41,899 nucleotides of DNA from Pseudomonadota bacterium (GCA_021804565.1 JAJZHK010000022.1:1-41899); one strand, 5' to 3'. Shown: positions 18,293 through 27,974, numbered from the stretch's first letter. Notes: generated from the sequence alone by a model not told the origin. Numbers and translations are program-made.

Positions 18293-19620
18293 AGGATATA
18301 CCTGCTGAGGTCGGCATTTTGCGCCAAGGAGCCGAGCTGACGATCGACATCGGCGGCTTCCAGCACCAGCGGGCTGTCACCACGCTCCACCGCCAGGTCG
18401 GCGGCGTGGTAGGAGATGTCTTCGAGCAGTCGCTCGAGCACCGTGTGCAGGCGACGGGCGCCGATATTTTCGGTGCGTTCATTGACCTGCCAGGCAATCT
18501 CGGCGAGCCGCTCGATGGCGGCGCTGCTGAACTCGACCTGCAGTCCTTCGACACCGAGCAAGGCGGTGTACTGGCTGATCAGGGAGTGATCCGGTTCGCA
18601 GAGGATGCGCTTGAAGTCGGCCGGGGTCAGCGCTGACAATTCGACCCGTATCGGCAAACGGCCCTGCAGTTCCGGGATCAGGTCAGCCGGTTTGGCCAGG
18701 TGAAAGGCCCCGGAAGCGATGAAGAGGATGTGGTCGGTATGGATGACCCCATACTTGGTGGTGACCGCGCAGCCTTCGATGAGGGGTAAAAGATCGCGTT
18801 GCACGCCCTCGCGGGAGACGTCGGCGCCGGTGTTTTCGGAGCGTCGGCAGACTTTGTCGATTTCATCGATGAAGACGATGCCGTTCTCGGCAACCGCCTG
18901 CAGGGCAGTGCGCCGGATCTCCTCTTCATCGATCATCTTGCGAGCTTCTTCCTCGCGCAGACGCAAACGCGCCTCGGCGACCTTGACTCTTTGTTTTTGC
19001 TGATTTTTATGACCCAGTTGCGAGAACATCTGCTGCAGTTGCGAGCTCATGTCCTCCATGCCAGGCGGAGCCATGATCTCAACATCCATGCGGGTCGAGG
19101 TTTCGATGTCGATCTCGCGCTCATCGAGCTCACCGGCGAGCAGCTTGTCACGCAGGATCTTGCGCGTACGGTCCGCTTCGCCGGCCGGCTGGGTCGCGTC
19201 GCGCGGCTGGCGCAGGAGCTGGTCGAGAATACGCTCGACGGCAGCATCTTCAGCGCGATCCGACATCATCTCGAGCTGGCGCTGGCGGCCTTCCTTGACC
19301 GCGATTTCGACGAGGTCACGGATGATGGTCTCGACGTCGCGGCCGACATAGCCGACCTCGGTGAACTTGGTGGCTTCGACCTTGATAAAAGGAGCTCGCG
19401 CCAGACGCGCCAGACGGCGAGCGATCTCGGTCTTGCCCACGCCCGTGGGGCCGATCATGAGGATGTTTTTGGGGACGATCTCGCGGCGCAGGTCGGCATC
19501 CAGCTGCATGCGTCGCCAGCGATTGCGCAAGGCCACCGCCACCGCGCGTTTGGCATCCTGCTGGCCGATGATGTGGCGATCGAGCTCATGCACGATCTCG
19601 CGTGGGGTCATGGTCGTCAT
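18289..19620 (-). CDS. hslU: ATP-dependent protease ATPase subunit HslU
   Basis: HslU is the AAA+ unfoldase of the two-component HslVU (ClpYQ) protease that degrades unfolded and some regulatory proteins. The 443-residue product has [17 protein letters not shown] at the start, Walker [16 protein letters not shown], the family pore motif GYVGRD, Walker [11 protein letters not shown], and a C-terminus SRYIL, close to the LSRFIL-type tail that docks into HslV. The inserted I-domain (about 110-230) is present. It overlaps hslV by four bases (ATGA). Confidence 0.97.
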   Translation of the reverse strand: MTTMTPREIVHELDRHIIGQQDAKRAVAVALRNRWRRMQLDADLRREIVPKNILMIGPTGVGKTEIARRLARLARAPFIKVEATKFTEVGYVGRDVETIIRDLVEIAVKEGRQRQLEMMSDRAEDAAVERILDQLLRQPRDATQPAGEADRTRKILRDKLLAGELDEREIDIETSTRMDVEIMAPPGMEDMSSQLQQMFSQLGHKNQQKQRVKVAEARLRLREEEARKMIDEEEIRRTALQAVAENGIVFIDEIDKVCRRSENTGADVSREGVQRDLLPLIEGCAVTTKYGVIHTDHILFIASGAFHLAKPADLIPELQGRLPIRVELSALTPADFKRILCEPDHSLISQYTALLGVEGLQVEFSSAAIERLAEIAWQVNERTENIGARRLHTVLERLLEDISYHAADLAVERGDSPLVLEAADVDRQLGSLAQNADLSRYIL

Positions 19621-20147
19621 GCGCTCACCTCCAGCTCTTCGAGCGTGAAGTTCTGATTGGTATAGACACAGATGTCAGCGGCGATCTGCAAGGCTTCATG
19701 GGCGATCGTGCGGGCATCGAGCTGGCTGTGCTTGAGCAGGGCACGTCCCGCGGCCAAGGCATAGTTGCCGCCACTGCCGACGGCGATGATGTCGTGTTCA
19801 GGTTCGATGACGTCGCCATTGCCGGTGATGATGAGCATGGCTTCGCGATTGGCGACGACGAGCAGGGCTTCGAGGCGGCGCAACATGCGATCGGTACGCC
19901 AGTCCTTGGCCAGCTCTACCGCCGATCTCACCAGCTGGCCCTGGTACTTTTCCAGTTGCGCCTCGAAGCGTTCGAACAGCGTGAAGGCGTCGGCGGTGCC
20001 GCCGGCAAACCCGGCGAGAACCTGGCCGTTGTGCAGGCGTCGCACCTTGCGCGCATTGCCTTTCATGATGGTCTGCCCTTGCGAAACCTGACCATCACCG
20101 GCCAGAACGATCTGCGTGCCGCGACGGATGGCGACGATGGTGGTCAT
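19617..20147 (-). CDS. hslV: ATP-dependent protease peptidase subunit HslV
   Basis: HslV is the threonine-type peptidase of HslVU. The start at 20147 ([10 protein letters not shown]) leaves Thr2 as the catalytic nucleophile after methionine removal. The product is 176 residues, and AGGAGA lies at good spacing. Family segments [20 protein letters not shown] and [17 protein letters not shown] are intact. A longer frame to 20702 would bury the catalytic threonine and is rejected. A strong heat-shock promoter lies 30-57 bases upstream. Confidence 0.97.
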   Translation of the reverse strand: MTTIVAIRRGTQIVLAGDGQVSQGQTIMKGNARKVRRLHNGQVLAGFAGGTADAFTLFERFEAQLEKYQGQLVRSAVELAKDWRTDRMLRRLEALLVVANREAMLIITGNGDVIEPEHDIIAVGSGGNYALAAGRALLKHSQLDARTIAHEALQIAADICVYTNQNFTLEELEVSA

Positions 20148-20176
20148 GTAGCATCTCCTGAGACTGCATCCGGGCA

Positions 20177-20204
20177 AGATGGGGATGCCTGACGCGATTT
20201 CAAG
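20177..20204 (-). promoter_or_regulatory. Sigma-32 (RpoH) heat-shock promoter of hslVU
   Basis: Reading the minus strand, CTTGAAA (20204-20198) and CCCCATCT (20184-20177) are separated by 13 bases. This nearly matches the established RpoH consensus CTTGAAA-N11-16-CCCCATNT. Transcription would start near 20170, about 22 bases before the hslV ATG, leaving AGGAGA in the leader. HslVU is a known heat-shock operon. Confidence 0.82.
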
Positions 20205-20217
20205 CCAGGATGAGCAC

Positions 20218-20877
20218 TCAGGGATTTTTACGCAGGGTGATCGTCGAAATGTTCTGGCCTTGCAGCTGTGATCTCGCCGTGGCTGTGGCCGCGGCATCAG
20301 CGAAAGGACCGGCGACGACACGATACCAGGTGGTCTGTTCGTCGATATGGATGGTCTGGATATGCGCCGGCAAGCCGAGCAGGAGTATCTGGGCGCGTCG
20401 CTGATCGGCCTCATCCTGGGTATGAAAAGACCCGCACTGCAGGACGTAGGTCGCGTGAGGCGTACTTCTGTCCGCGGTTTCGGCGGTGGGCGGCGGGACG
20501 GCCGGGGTGGCTGTTGGATCGGCGCGTTGGGTATCGGCGGGCAAGGCCGGTGCCGGTGCGGCAGGTACCACCGTGGCGGGCGCCGTATGCGCGCTGTCGA
20601 CATTGCCGGCGACCGGCGGCTGGTGCGGGAGGATGTTGTAAAAATCAAAGTGCGGGGTCGGTGCCGAGCTGTCCTCGCTGCTGCTGTTGTCCGGGCTGGC
20701 ATGGGCGGCGCTGGTGCTCGGACAGGCCATCGGTGGCTTGCTGGTGAGCGCGCCCCACAGCCAGGTGAGCAGCCCCCCCAGCAAGATACCGGTGAGCAGC
20801 CATAGCGCCCGTGACACCGAGCGCGGTGGTGCTGGGGGCGCCGTGCGTGGGGTGGCGCCTTGCGGAGTTTTGGCCAT
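20218..20877 (-). CDS. SPOR domain-containing cell-division-type protein (FtsN-like)
   Basis: This 219-residue membrane protein has a short cytoplasmic tail, one transmembrane helix (about 24-43, [20 protein letters not shown]), a Ser/Pro/Ala-rich periplasmic linker, and a C-terminal SPOR domain (about 140-217). The SPOR domain begins [20 protein letters not shown] and has [24 protein letters not shown] domains bind denuded septal peptidoglycan. A short DFYNILP segment in the linker resembles the DFYTLLPE-type motif of FtsN-like proteins in this position. It lies 14 bases after argS, and the order argS-SPOR-hslV is the Pseudomonas order. Whether it is the essential FtsN cannot be told. Confidence 0.85.
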   Translation of the reverse strand: MAKTPQGATPRTAPPAPPRSVSRALWLLTGILLGGLLTWLWGALTSKPPMACPSTSAAHASPDNSSSEDSSAPTPHFDFYNILPHQPPVAGNVDSAHTAPATVVPAAPAPALPADTQRADPTATPAVPPPTAETADRSTPHATYVLQCGSFHTQDEADQRRAQILLLGLPAHIQTIHIDEQTTWYRVVAGPFADAAATATARSQLQGQNISTITLRKNP

Positions 20878-20891
20878 ACCGTGCTTCCTGC

Positions 20892-22661
20892 CTACATCTG
20901 GGTGGGGGCTTGGACACCGAGCAGCAGCAGTCCATTACGCAGGACCTGCGCGGTGCCGGCGCACAGCAACAAACGAGCGTCACGCAAGGCGTGATCCTCG
21001 ACCAGGACCTTGGTGGTGTTGTACCAGGCATGAAATTCGCTGGCCAGATCGCGCAGCTCATGGGCGAGCTGGTGCGGCTCGCGCTCGGCACTGGCACGCG
21101 CCAGGACTTCGGGAAAAGCCAGCAGGCGGCGGATCAGCACGTCTTCGGCAGCGCCGAGCAGGCGCAGATCAGCCGCCTGCAGATCGACCGGCGCCTCGCT
21201 GTCGAGACGGGCGAAGACCGAGCAGATACGTGCGTGCGCGTACTGGATGTAGTAAAGCGGATTGTCTTTGCTCTGCGAGGTGGCCAGGGCCAGGTCAAAG
21301 TCGATGTGCTGCTCGGATTTACGCATGATGTAGTAAAAGCGTGCGGCATCGTTGCCGACTTCCTGGCGCAGTTCGCGTAAGGTGATGAACTGGCCGGAAC
21401 GCGAGGACATCTGCACCTGCTCGTCGCCACGCCACAGGGTGACAAATTGCACCAGGCGCACTTCCAGGCGCTGCGGATCGATACGCAAGGCCTTGAGCGC
21501 CGCTTTGACGCGTGCGATGTAGCCATGGTGGTCGGCACCCCAGATGTCGATGACACGGTCGACACCGCGCTCGAACTTGTCGAGATGGTAGGCGACATCC
21601 GAGGCGAAATAGGTGGACTGGCCGTTGTCGCGCACCAGCACACGGTCCTTGTCATCGCCGTAGTCGGTCGAGCGAAACCACAGGGCACCGGCCTTTTCAT
21701 ACGTGGCACCGGCGGCTCGCAACTGATCCAGCGCACGCTTCAGGGCTCCTGAGTCGACCAGCGAGCGCTCCGAGTACCAGCGATCATAGTGGACACCGAA
21801 CTCGGCCAGGTCGTCACGAATGTCATCGAGGATGGTGTTGAGCGCATGCTCGAAGAACAGGCGATAGTCGTCCTGGCCGAGGAGCTGCTGGCTGCGTTCG
21901 ATGAGGGCGTCGATATGGGCTTCCTTGTCCCCCCCGAGGACCTCGCCCTCGGCATTTTTGCGTTCGTCTTCGGGGATGGCGGTGAACAGCTCGGCGCTGG
22001 CATGGCGCATGCGATCGCCTTCACGTTCCTGCAGCTGGCGGGCCATGTCGCGGACGTAGTCGCCACGATAGCCATTGCTGGGGAAGTCAAAGATTTCCCC
22101 GCACAGCTCAAGATAACGCAGGTAGGTGCTGGTGGCGAGGATGTTCATCTGCCGGCCGGCGTCATTGACGTAGTACTCGCGGTGCACCGTATAGCCCTGC
22201 GCCGCCAGCATGTTGGCGACGGTCATGCCATAAGCGGCGCCGCGGCCATGGCCGACGTGCAAGGAGGAGGTCGGATTGGCCGAAACAAATTCGATCTGCA
22301 GGGTCTGGCCCTGTCCCACCTGGCCATGACCGTAGCGCTCACCTTCTGCGAGGATGCGCAGCAGGCCCTGGCGGGCGGCACTTTCATCGACACGAAAATT
22401 GATGAAGCCGGGGCCGGCGATCTCGACGGCGCTGATGGCGGCATCGGCCGGCAAGGCGGCGAGCAGTCGTTCGGCCAGTTCGCGTGGACGCATCGCGCAG
22501 CTTTTGGCATAGGTCATGGCGACGTTGCTGGCCCAGTCACCATGCGCCGGGTCACGACAGCGCTCGATCTGGATCAAGGGCGTGATGTCAGCGGCGAGCA
22601 CGCCCTCAGACTGCAGGGTGCTCAAGGCTTGGCGTATGAGGGATTCTATGCGTGTCTTCAT
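20892..22661 (-). CDS. argS: Arginyl-tRNA synthetase
   Basis: ArgS charges tRNA-Arg; it is a class I enzyme. The 589-residue product has the N-terminal tRNA-binding domain with DWASNVAMTYAK and RPRELAERL, the HIGH-type motif in LHVGHGRGAAYG (HVGH), VNDAGRQM, and GADHHGYIARVKAAL. The KMSKS region reads QMSSRSGQFITL, the relaxed form usual for bacterial ArgS. The C-terminal anticodon-binding domain begins near residue 465 (YIQYAHARICSVFAR). The last residues before the stop (LLLLGVQAPTQM) fit the usual PxRM-like ending. A probable sigma-70 promoter lies just upstream. Confidence 0.97.
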   Translation of the reverse strand: MKTRIESLIRQALSTLQSEGVLAADITPLIQIERCRDPAHGDWASNVAMTYAKSCAMRPRELAERLLAALPADAAISAVEIAGPGFINFRVDESAARQGLLRILAEGERYGHGQVGQGQTLQIEFVSANPTSSLHVGHGRGAAYGMTVANMLAAQGYTVHREYYVNDAGRQMNILATSTYLRYLELCGEIFDFPSNGYRGDYVRDMARQLQEREGDRMRHASAELFTAIPEDERKNAEGEVLGGDKEAHIDALIERSQQLLGQDDYRLFFEHALNTILDDIRDDLAEFGVHYDRWYSERSLVDSGALKRALDQLRAAGATYEKAGALWFRSTDYGDDKDRVLVRDNGQSTYFASDVAYHLDKFERGVDRVIDIWGADHHGYIARVKAALKALRIDPQRLEVRLVQFVTLWRGDEQVQMSSRSGQFITLRELRQEVGNDAARFYYIMRKSEQHIDFDLALATSQSKDNPLYYIQYAHARICSVFARLDSEAPVDLQAADLRLLGAAEDVLIRRLLAFPEVLARASAEREPHQLAHELRDLASEFHAWYNTTKVLVEDHALRDARLLLCAGTAQVLRNGLLLLGVQAPTQM

Positions 22662-22712
22662 CGATCTTGGGCGTCTTGGCGCCAGCTCCGCAGCTCAAAT
22701 ACAGGACGCGCT

Positions 22713-22742
22713 ATTGTAATGTAGCTGATGCGCAAGTGGCAG
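22713..22742 (-). promoter_or_regulatory. Probable sigma-70 promoter of argS
   Basis: On the minus strand CTGCCA (22742-22737, four of six consensus) and TACAAT (22718-22713, five of six) are 18 bases apart, in the 98-base gap between priA and argS. The leader would be about 45 bases. Confidence 0.5.
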
Positions 22743-22759
22743 CTATTTTGCGACGCCAC

Positions 22760-24937
22760 TCAGGAAAGGTCCTGGGGGTCGACGTCGATCCAGCAGCGCA
22801 GGCGGGCGGGCTTGTCTTCCTGGCAGGCGTGTACCAGGGTCTGCAGGGCTTGCTGTAACGCTGGCCGCGAGGCGCTTTGCAGGAGCAGGTGGGCGCGAAA
22901 CAGGCCGGCTTTGCGCTCTATGGGTGCGGCGATGACCCCGTAAGGCGCCAGGTGGGCCGGCACGTGGGTGGCCAGAGCGGTCAGGTGGTCTTCGGCTTGC
23001 TGGGCCTGCGGACCTTGCGCCAGCAACAGGGCCTGATGGCTGTAAGGTGGCAGACCCATGGCTGCCCGTTCGGAGAGCAGGGCGGCGGCGAAGGACTCAT
23101 AACCTTGCTCGACGAGCAGTTGGAGCAAGGGGTGCTCGCGGTGATGGGTCTGCAGGATGACCTCGCCGGCATGGTTGCCGCGCCCGGCACGGCCAGCCAC
23201 CTGGATGATGAGCTGGGCGCAGCGTTCGAGGGCACGAAAATCGGTGGCGAACAAGGCGGCGTCGATATCGACGATGAGCACCAGGGTGACGGCGGCAAAA
23301 TGATGACCTTTGGCGAGCATCTGGGTGCCGAGCAGGATGCCCGGCTGGTGGCGGTGGATGGCCTGCAGGCGCAGTTCAAGTTCACGGGGCGAACGCACGC
23401 TGTCCCTGTCGATGCGCCACAGGGGAAAGTCAGGAAAACGCAGGCTCAGCGCTTCCTGCAGCTTTTCGGTGCCGATGCCCAAGGGACGCAGGTCACGGCT
23501 GCCGCAAGCACCACAGCGCTCGGGCAAGGCTTGGCTGATGCCGCAATGATGGCAGACCACGCGCCCCAGACGGCGGTGCCAGACAGGGCTGGTCGAGCAG
23601 CGCGGACAGGGCATGCGCCAGCCGCAGTCATGGCAGAGCAGGATGGGCGCATAGCCGCGCCGATTGAGAAAGACGAGGACCTGATGGCCGCGCTCGAGAT
23701 GCTCTTGCAGGCTCTGCAAGGCGCTGGGCGCGAGGCCTTCATAGAGGTTCAGGCCGCGCATCTCGAGCAGGTGCAGGCGCGGCAGCTGCAGCTGGTTGCT
23801 GCGCAGGCGCAGGTGCAGGAGACGGTAGCGGCCGAGTTCGACATTGTGCAGCGATTCCAGCGAAGGTGTCGCTGAGCCCAGCACGATGGGAATGTTTTCC
23901 AGGCGCGCCCGCACCACCGCCAGATCTCGGGCATGGTAGCGAAAGCCTTCGCCCTGTTTGAAGGAGGGGTCGTGCTCCTCGTCGACGATGATGAGCCCCA
24001 GCCGGGGTAAGGGCGTGAACAGGGCGGAGCGGGTGCCGATGATGATGCCGGCACGGCCTTCAGCCGCTTGCTGCCAGGCGTGCAGACGCTCGCGATCGCT
24101 CAGCCCGGAGTGCAGGCCAAGTACCGGGCAGAGAAAGCGTTGACGAAAGCGCTGCAGGGTCTGTGGGGTCAGACTGATTTCCGGGACCAGGACCAGCGCC
24201 TGCTGACCGCGCTCGAGGATGCGTTCGATGATCTGCAGGTAGACCTCGGTTTTGCCGGACCCGGTGATGCCCTGCAGCAGGCTGACCTGAAAACCCTGGT
24301 CGGCCAGTACGCTGTCGCGCGCCAGGGCTTGCTCGGCATTGGCCGGCAGGGCGGCATCGGCGAGGCCGTGCATGGCCGGTGGCAGGGGCTGATGGCTACG
24401 GGTCTCGGCATAGCCACGTTTGGCCAGGGCCCGCAGATCACGCAGTTCGATACCGAGGACCTGGGCCATCTGCAGGCTGAGGCCTGCGGGTTCATCGCGC
24501 AAGGCCTGCCAAGCGGCCCGTTGCCGGGGTGCTTTGGGCAGCGAAGCCGGCTCATGCAGGCGACCGAGGGCGCTTTCATGCCAGCGCAGTTCCGGCTCAC
24601 TGTGCGCAGCGGCGCCCTGGCGCAGAAGCACCGGCAAGGCTTGCAGATAGACTTCGCCGGGAGGGTGCTTGTAGTAGTCGGCCGCGAAGCGTGCCAGCTC
24701 GAGCAGGGCCGGCGACAGCAGCGGCTGGGTGTCGAGTATGGCCTCTATGGGTTTGAGGCTTGGCTCCGGGCTGGCGCTGGTAGGGGTTTTGGCCACCACC
24801 ATGCCGACCAGCAGCCGGCGACCGAAGCTGACCCGCACGCGCATGCCCGGCTGCAGACGTGCATACTCGGCCGCGCTGACCCGATAATCGAAGCGTTGCC
24901 ACAAGGGCAGGGCCACCACGACCTGAATGCAGTACAT
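22760..24937 (-). CDS. priA: Primosomal protein N' (replication restart helicase PriA)
   Basis: PriA recognises stalled forks and D-loops and reloads the replisome; it is a 3'-5' DExH helicase. The start at 24937 (MYCIQVVVALPLWQRFDY) gives 725 residues, the usual length; an extension to 25021 is not conserved. The N-terminal DNA-binding domain has GMRVRVSFGRR. The helicase has Walker A GITGSGKTEVYLQ, IIVDEEHD, IGTRSALF and LGSATPSLES. A zinc-binding region (C-H-x2-C ... C-x2-C repeats) lies near residues 435-485, with CHDCGWRMPCPRC and CHHCG. The C-terminal helicase lobe has GILLGTQMLAKGH and QVAGRAGRG. Confidence 0.97.
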   Translation of the reverse strand: MYCIQVVVALPLWQRFDYRVSAAEYARLQPGMRVRVSFGRRLLVGMVVAKTPTSASPEPSLKPIEAILDTQPLLSPALLELARFAADYYKHPPGEVYLQALPVLLRQGAAAHSEPELRWHESALGRLHEPASLPKAPRQRAAWQALRDEPAGLSLQMAQVLGIELRDLRALAKRGYAETRSHQPLPPAMHGLADAALPANAEQALARDSVLADQGFQVSLLQGITGSGKTEVYLQIIERILERGQQALVLVPEISLTPQTLQRFRQRFLCPVLGLHSGLSDRERLHAWQQAAEGRAGIIIGTRSALFTPLPRLGLIIVDEEHDPSFKQGEGFRYHARDLAVVRARLENIPIVLGSATPSLESLHNVELGRYRLLHLRLRSNQLQLPRLHLLEMRGLNLYEGLAPSALQSLQEHLERGHQVLVFLNRRGYAPILLCHDCGWRMPCPRCSTSPVWHRRLGRVVCHHCGISQALPERCGACGSRDLRPLGIGTEKLQEALSLRFPDFPLWRIDRDSVRSPRELELRLQAIHRHQPGILLGTQMLAKGHHFAAVTLVLIVDIDAALFATDFRALERCAQLIIQVAGRAGRGNHAGEVILQTHHREHPLLQLLVEQGYESFAAALLSERAAMGLPPYSHQALLLAQGPQAQQAEDHLTALATHVPAHLAPYGVIAAPIERKAGLFRAHLLLQSASRPALQQALQTLVHACQEDKPARLRCWIDVDPQDLS

Positions 24938-25005
24938 AGGCGGACACCGGTCTCCGGTCTGGGCGAAAGGCCCATGATAACAGAGCCCAAGGCTTATCGT
25001 CGTGG

Positions 25006-25034
25006 CTGACGTCGCCGGCATGGATTGCTATGAT
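25006..25034 (+). promoter_or_regulatory. Probable extended -10 promoter of the methyltransferase/kinase pair
   Basis: CTGACG (25006-25011) and TATGAT (25029-25034) are 17 bases apart, and TGC directly before TATGAT makes an extended -10. Transcription would start near 25041, about 29 bases before the ATG at 25070. Confidence 0.5.
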
Positions 25035-25069
25035 GGACCACCTTCATCGCCAAGACGGGGTTCTTGAGC

Positions 25070-25690
25070 ATGGCACGAGCAGAAATAGAGCGTTGGGATC
25101 TGCGCTATAACACGCCGACCTATGTTTTTGGTAAAGCGGTGAACGCCTTCCTGCAGCGAGAAGCGGTCCGTCTCGAAGCATCCAGCCGGATTCTGGCGGT
25201 CGCCGATGGTGAAGGACGCAATGGCGTCTGGCTGGCCGAGCAGGGGCACCAGGTGTGCTCCATCGATGGTTCCCGGGTGGCCCAGGACAAGGCGCGCGCC
25301 CTCGCCGAGGAGCGTGGTGTCCGTGTGCAGCTGGTCGAAGCCGATCTGTTGGAGTGGACCTGGCCGCAGGCGTCTTTCGATGCGGTGGTCGCCATCTTCA
25401 TTCAGTTTGCCCGGCCGGATGAAAGGCAGCGGCTTTTTGCCCATATGAAGTCGGCATTGCGTCCCGGGGGCTTGCTGTTCCTGCAGGGTTATGGCCTGGC
25501 GCAGCTGCAACACCGTACCGGCGGACCCTCAGCGGCCGAGCAGCTCTACACCCTGGACCTTTTGCGCCGTGACTTCGCGGATTTCGACATTCTGCTGCTG
25601 CGCGAGTACGAGGCGCATATCGAAGAAGGGGCGGGTCATGCCGGGACATCGGCACTCATCGACCTGGTCGCCCGGCGACCACGTTCCTGA
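25070..25690 (+). CDS. Class I SAM-dependent methyltransferase
   Basis: This is a 206-residue soluble enzyme with a Rossmann-fold SAM-binding domain. Motif I reads ILAVADGEGRNGVWLAEQG, motif II is VCSIDGS, and later segments are LEWTWPQASFDAVVAIF and LRPGGLLFLQGYG. The ATG at 25070 is preferred; a TTG two codons upstream is possible. Length and the ADGEGRN form suggest the TehB/tellurite-resistance-like group of small-molecule methyltransferases, but the substrate is not predictable. It stops six bases before the kinase gene, so the two are probably co-transcribed. Confidence 0.85.
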   Translation: MARAEIERWDLRYNTPTYVFGKAVNAFLQREAVRLEASSRILAVADGEGRNGVWLAEQGHQVCSIDGSRVAQDKARALAEERGVRVQLVEADLLEWTWPQASFDAVVAIFIQFARPDERQRLFAHMKSALRPGGLLFLQGYGLAQLQHRTGGPSAAEQLYTLDLLRRDFADFDILLLREYEAHIEEGAGHAGTSALIDLVARRPRS

Positions 25691-25695
25691 GCTCC

Positions 25696-27090
25696 ATGTC
25701 GCTCACCTCCGTTGCGGCACCGCCCGAGCCGCAGATTCCCGGTTATGAGATCGAAGCCTGGCTGGCCGATGGTGGTATGGCCTCGGTCTACATCGCCTGG
25801 CAGGTTTCTCTGCAAAGACGGGTGGCGATCAAGGTCCTGCGCTCACGGGACAGCGATCTGGCGCAGCGTTTTGAGCGTGAGGCACGGCTGCTGGCGACCA
25901 TCAGTCATCGCCATGTCCTGACCATCTACGATGTCGGTCACCTCGCTGATGGCCGTCCTTTTTTGGCCATGGAGCTTTTGCAGGGGGGGAGCCTGCGTCA
26001 AAGATTGGAGGACGGGGCCCTCCATGAGAGCGATGTGCGGCGTTGGTTTTTAGACCTCGCCGGGGCTTTGGCCACCGTGCACGCGCATGGCATCATCCAC
26101 CGTGACATCAAACCCGGCAATATTCTTTTCCGCCAGGATGGTTCACTGGTTTTGTGTGATTTCGGCATCGCCTTCGAAGACGGCCAGGCCCTCGATCTGA
26201 CCCGTACCGGTTTGATGGTCGGCAGTCCTGCCTATGCCAGTCCAGAGCAGCTCTGTGGCCGCCCTATCGACGCACGCAGCGACCAGTACAGCCTGGGTGT
26301 TTTGCTGGTCGAGTGTTTGCTCGGCCGTAATCCCTTTCGTGGCCAGGATTATGGCGAGACGCTGATGCGCCATCTGCAGATGCCGCCGCCGGTTTTGCCC
26401 GCCGCCGTGGCGCCTTGGCAAGCTATCGTCGACAGCCTGCTGGCGAAGGAGGCCGCTGCGCGTTACGCCGATGAAGCCTCGCTGCTGCAGGCGCTCCAGC
26501 AACTGCCGGCGGGTAGCGCAGATCCGCTCCTGCAGCGCCTGGAGTCAGCGCTCGAGGTGGCGACCGTGCAGCAGGAACTGCCGGTGCAGCTGCCAGCTCG
26601 GCGCCGCCGCTGGCCCTATCTGCTGCTGATCGGTCTGCTGCTCTTGCCGCTGTTTTGGGTGGCTGGGCAGACCTACCGCGTCCATCAGCTGCTGCTGCGT
26701 GGTGACGCACGCCTGGAAGCCGGACTGTTCTTGCAGCCGGCCCAGGACAGCGCACTCTTCTACTACCGGCAGGCGCTGCTTTTGCAGCCGCACAATGCGC
26801 ACGCACTGGCGGCCTTGACACGCATCGCCCGCGGCTATCGCGATGCGGCTCTGATCGAGGCCAGCCGGCATCACTGGCAGCAGGCCCAGGACCAGCTGCA
26901 GCTGGCCTTGCAGGTTCGTCCCGATGCCCAGGACCTGCTGGCCTTGCGCGAGCGTTTGCTGGCCCAGCAGCAGGCCCAGGCCAGGCTCCAGCACGCCGCC
27001 CATGAGGAGACCGTCAGCCGGCCTGTTCATCATGCGCCGGCGCACGGCAAGCTGCTGCCGCACTGGCTGCGCCGCTGGATAGGCGGCTAG
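25696..27090 (+). CDS. Membrane-anchored Hanks-type serine/threonine protein kinase
   Basis: This 464-residue protein has an N-terminal eukaryotic-like kinase domain (about 17-270). It carries the Gly-rich loop LADGGMASVY (23-32), catalytic lysine in VAIK (Lys46), HRDIKPGNIL (135-144), DFG (155-157), SPAYASPEQ (177-185) and DARSDQYSLG (192-201). All catalytic residues are present. The first glycine of the loop is alanine, a tolerated variant. A basic run (ARRRRW) and one transmembrane helix (about 307-324) follow. Residues about 327-435 resemble tetratricopeptide-type helices (DSALFYYRQALLLQPHNAHAL), probably periplasmic. It overlaps convergent metR by four bases. The substrates are unknown. 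Confidence 0.9.
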   Translation: MSLTSVAAPPEPQIPGYEIEAWLADGGMASVYIAWQVSLQRRVAIKVLRSRDSDLAQRFEREARLLATISHRHVLTIYDVGHLADGRPFLAMELLQGGSLRQRLEDGALHESDVRRWFLDLAGALATVHAHGIIHRDIKPGNILFRQDGSLVLCDFGIAFEDGQALDLTRTGLMVGSPAYASPEQLCGRPIDARSDQYSLGVLLVECLLGRNPFRGQDYGETLMRHLQMPPPVLPAAVAPWQAIVDSLLAKEAAARYADEASLLQALQQLPAGSADPLLQRLESALEVATVQQELPVQLPARRRRWPYLLLIGLLLLPLFWVAGQTYRVHQLLLRGDARLEAGLFLQPAQDSALFYYRQALLLQPHNAHALAALTRIARGYRDAALIEASRHHWQQAQDQLQLALQVRPDAQDLLALRERLLAQQQAQARLQHAAHEETVSRPVHHAPAHGKLLPHWLRRWIGG

Positions 27091-27971
27091 CCCAGGGCTT
27101 GTGCCTGGGCAAAGAAGCCTTGCAGATACGCCAGCCCGCTATCGCTGTGTCGCCAGCCCAGATGGATCTGCTTGGCCAGGCCCGAGGCGCCCAGTCTGAC
27201 CGCCGCCAGCGGCAGCTGCTGGCGGTACTCCTCGACCAGCCAGCGCGGCAAGGCGGCGACGCCGCGACCGCAAGCGACCATCTGCAGGATGATGTCGGTG
27301 GTTTCGATATGTTGGTGGCGTAAGGGTGTCACCCCTGCCGGCCCGAGAAAAAGCTGGAAGATGTCGAGACGCGAGATGTCGACCGGGTAGCTGATCAGGG
27401 TTTGATCCGACACGTCCTGGGGCTCTATCCAGGCTCGTTGCGCGTAGGGGTGGTCGGCATGCACCACCAGCACCTGCTCGTAGTCAAAGACCGGTAGAAA
27501 GCTCAACCCTTCCCGGGGCAGCGGATCCGGTGTCACCAGCAGGTCGATGTCGTGCTGGCACAAGGCTTCGATGCCGCCGAATTGGAAACGCTGTTTGACG
27601 TCGATCTCGACATCCGGCCAGTGTTTCAGGTAGGGGTCGACCACCCGCAACAGCCAGCGATAGCAAGGGTGACACTCCATCCCGATACGTAAAAAGCCGC
27701 GCGTACCGCGAGCCAGCTGACGCAGGCGCATCTCGCTGTCTTGCAGTTGCGGCAGCAGGCGCTGTGCCAGGGCCAGCAGCTCCTGGCCGGCCGCCGTCGG
27801 CAGGAGCTGACGGCCTTCGCGTCGCCAAAGCGGTGTGCCCAGCTGTTCCTCCAGCTTGCGTATGCTGTGACTGAGTGCGGACTGGCTCAGGCAGAGGCGT
27901 TCGGCGGCAGCGGTCAGGCTGCCCTGGGTGTGCAGCTCGTTGAGGATGGCGAGGTGGATGCGCTCGATCAT
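27087..27971 (-). CDS. metR: LysR-family regulator MetR
   Basis: MetR activates metE and other methionine genes with homocysteine as co-effector. The 294-residue protein has the LysR winged-helix (residues about 1-60, LTAAAERLCLSQSALSHSIRKLEEQLG) and an effector-binding domain (about 90-290) with GMECHPCYRWL and ELLVT-like DLLVTPDP. Position divergent to metE and a TGAA-N5-TTCA-type box in the shared region support MetR rather than another LysR member. The ATG lacks a good ribosome binding site and lies four bases from the box, suggesting autoregulation. Confidence 0.92.
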   Translation of the reverse strand: MIERIHLAILNELHTQGSLTAAAERLCLSQSALSHSIRKLEEQLGTPLWRREGRQLLPTAAGQELLALAQRLLPQLQDSEMRLRQLARGTRGFLRIGMECHPCYRWLLRVVDPYLKHWPDVEIDVKQRFQFGGIEALCQHDIDLLVTPDPLPREGLSFLPVFDYEQVLVVHADHPYAQRAWIEPQDVSDQTLISYPVDISRLDIFQLFLGPAGVTPLRHQHIETTDIILQMVACGRGVAALPRWLVEEYRQQLPLAAVRLGASGLAKQIHLGWRHSDSGLAYLQGFFAQAQALG

Positions 27972-27974
27972 AGA

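Noticed and set aside
20148-20702. Long in-frame extension before hslV.
   Set aside because: It overlaps the SPOR gene and would hide the catalytic Thr2; the heat-shock promoter lies within it.
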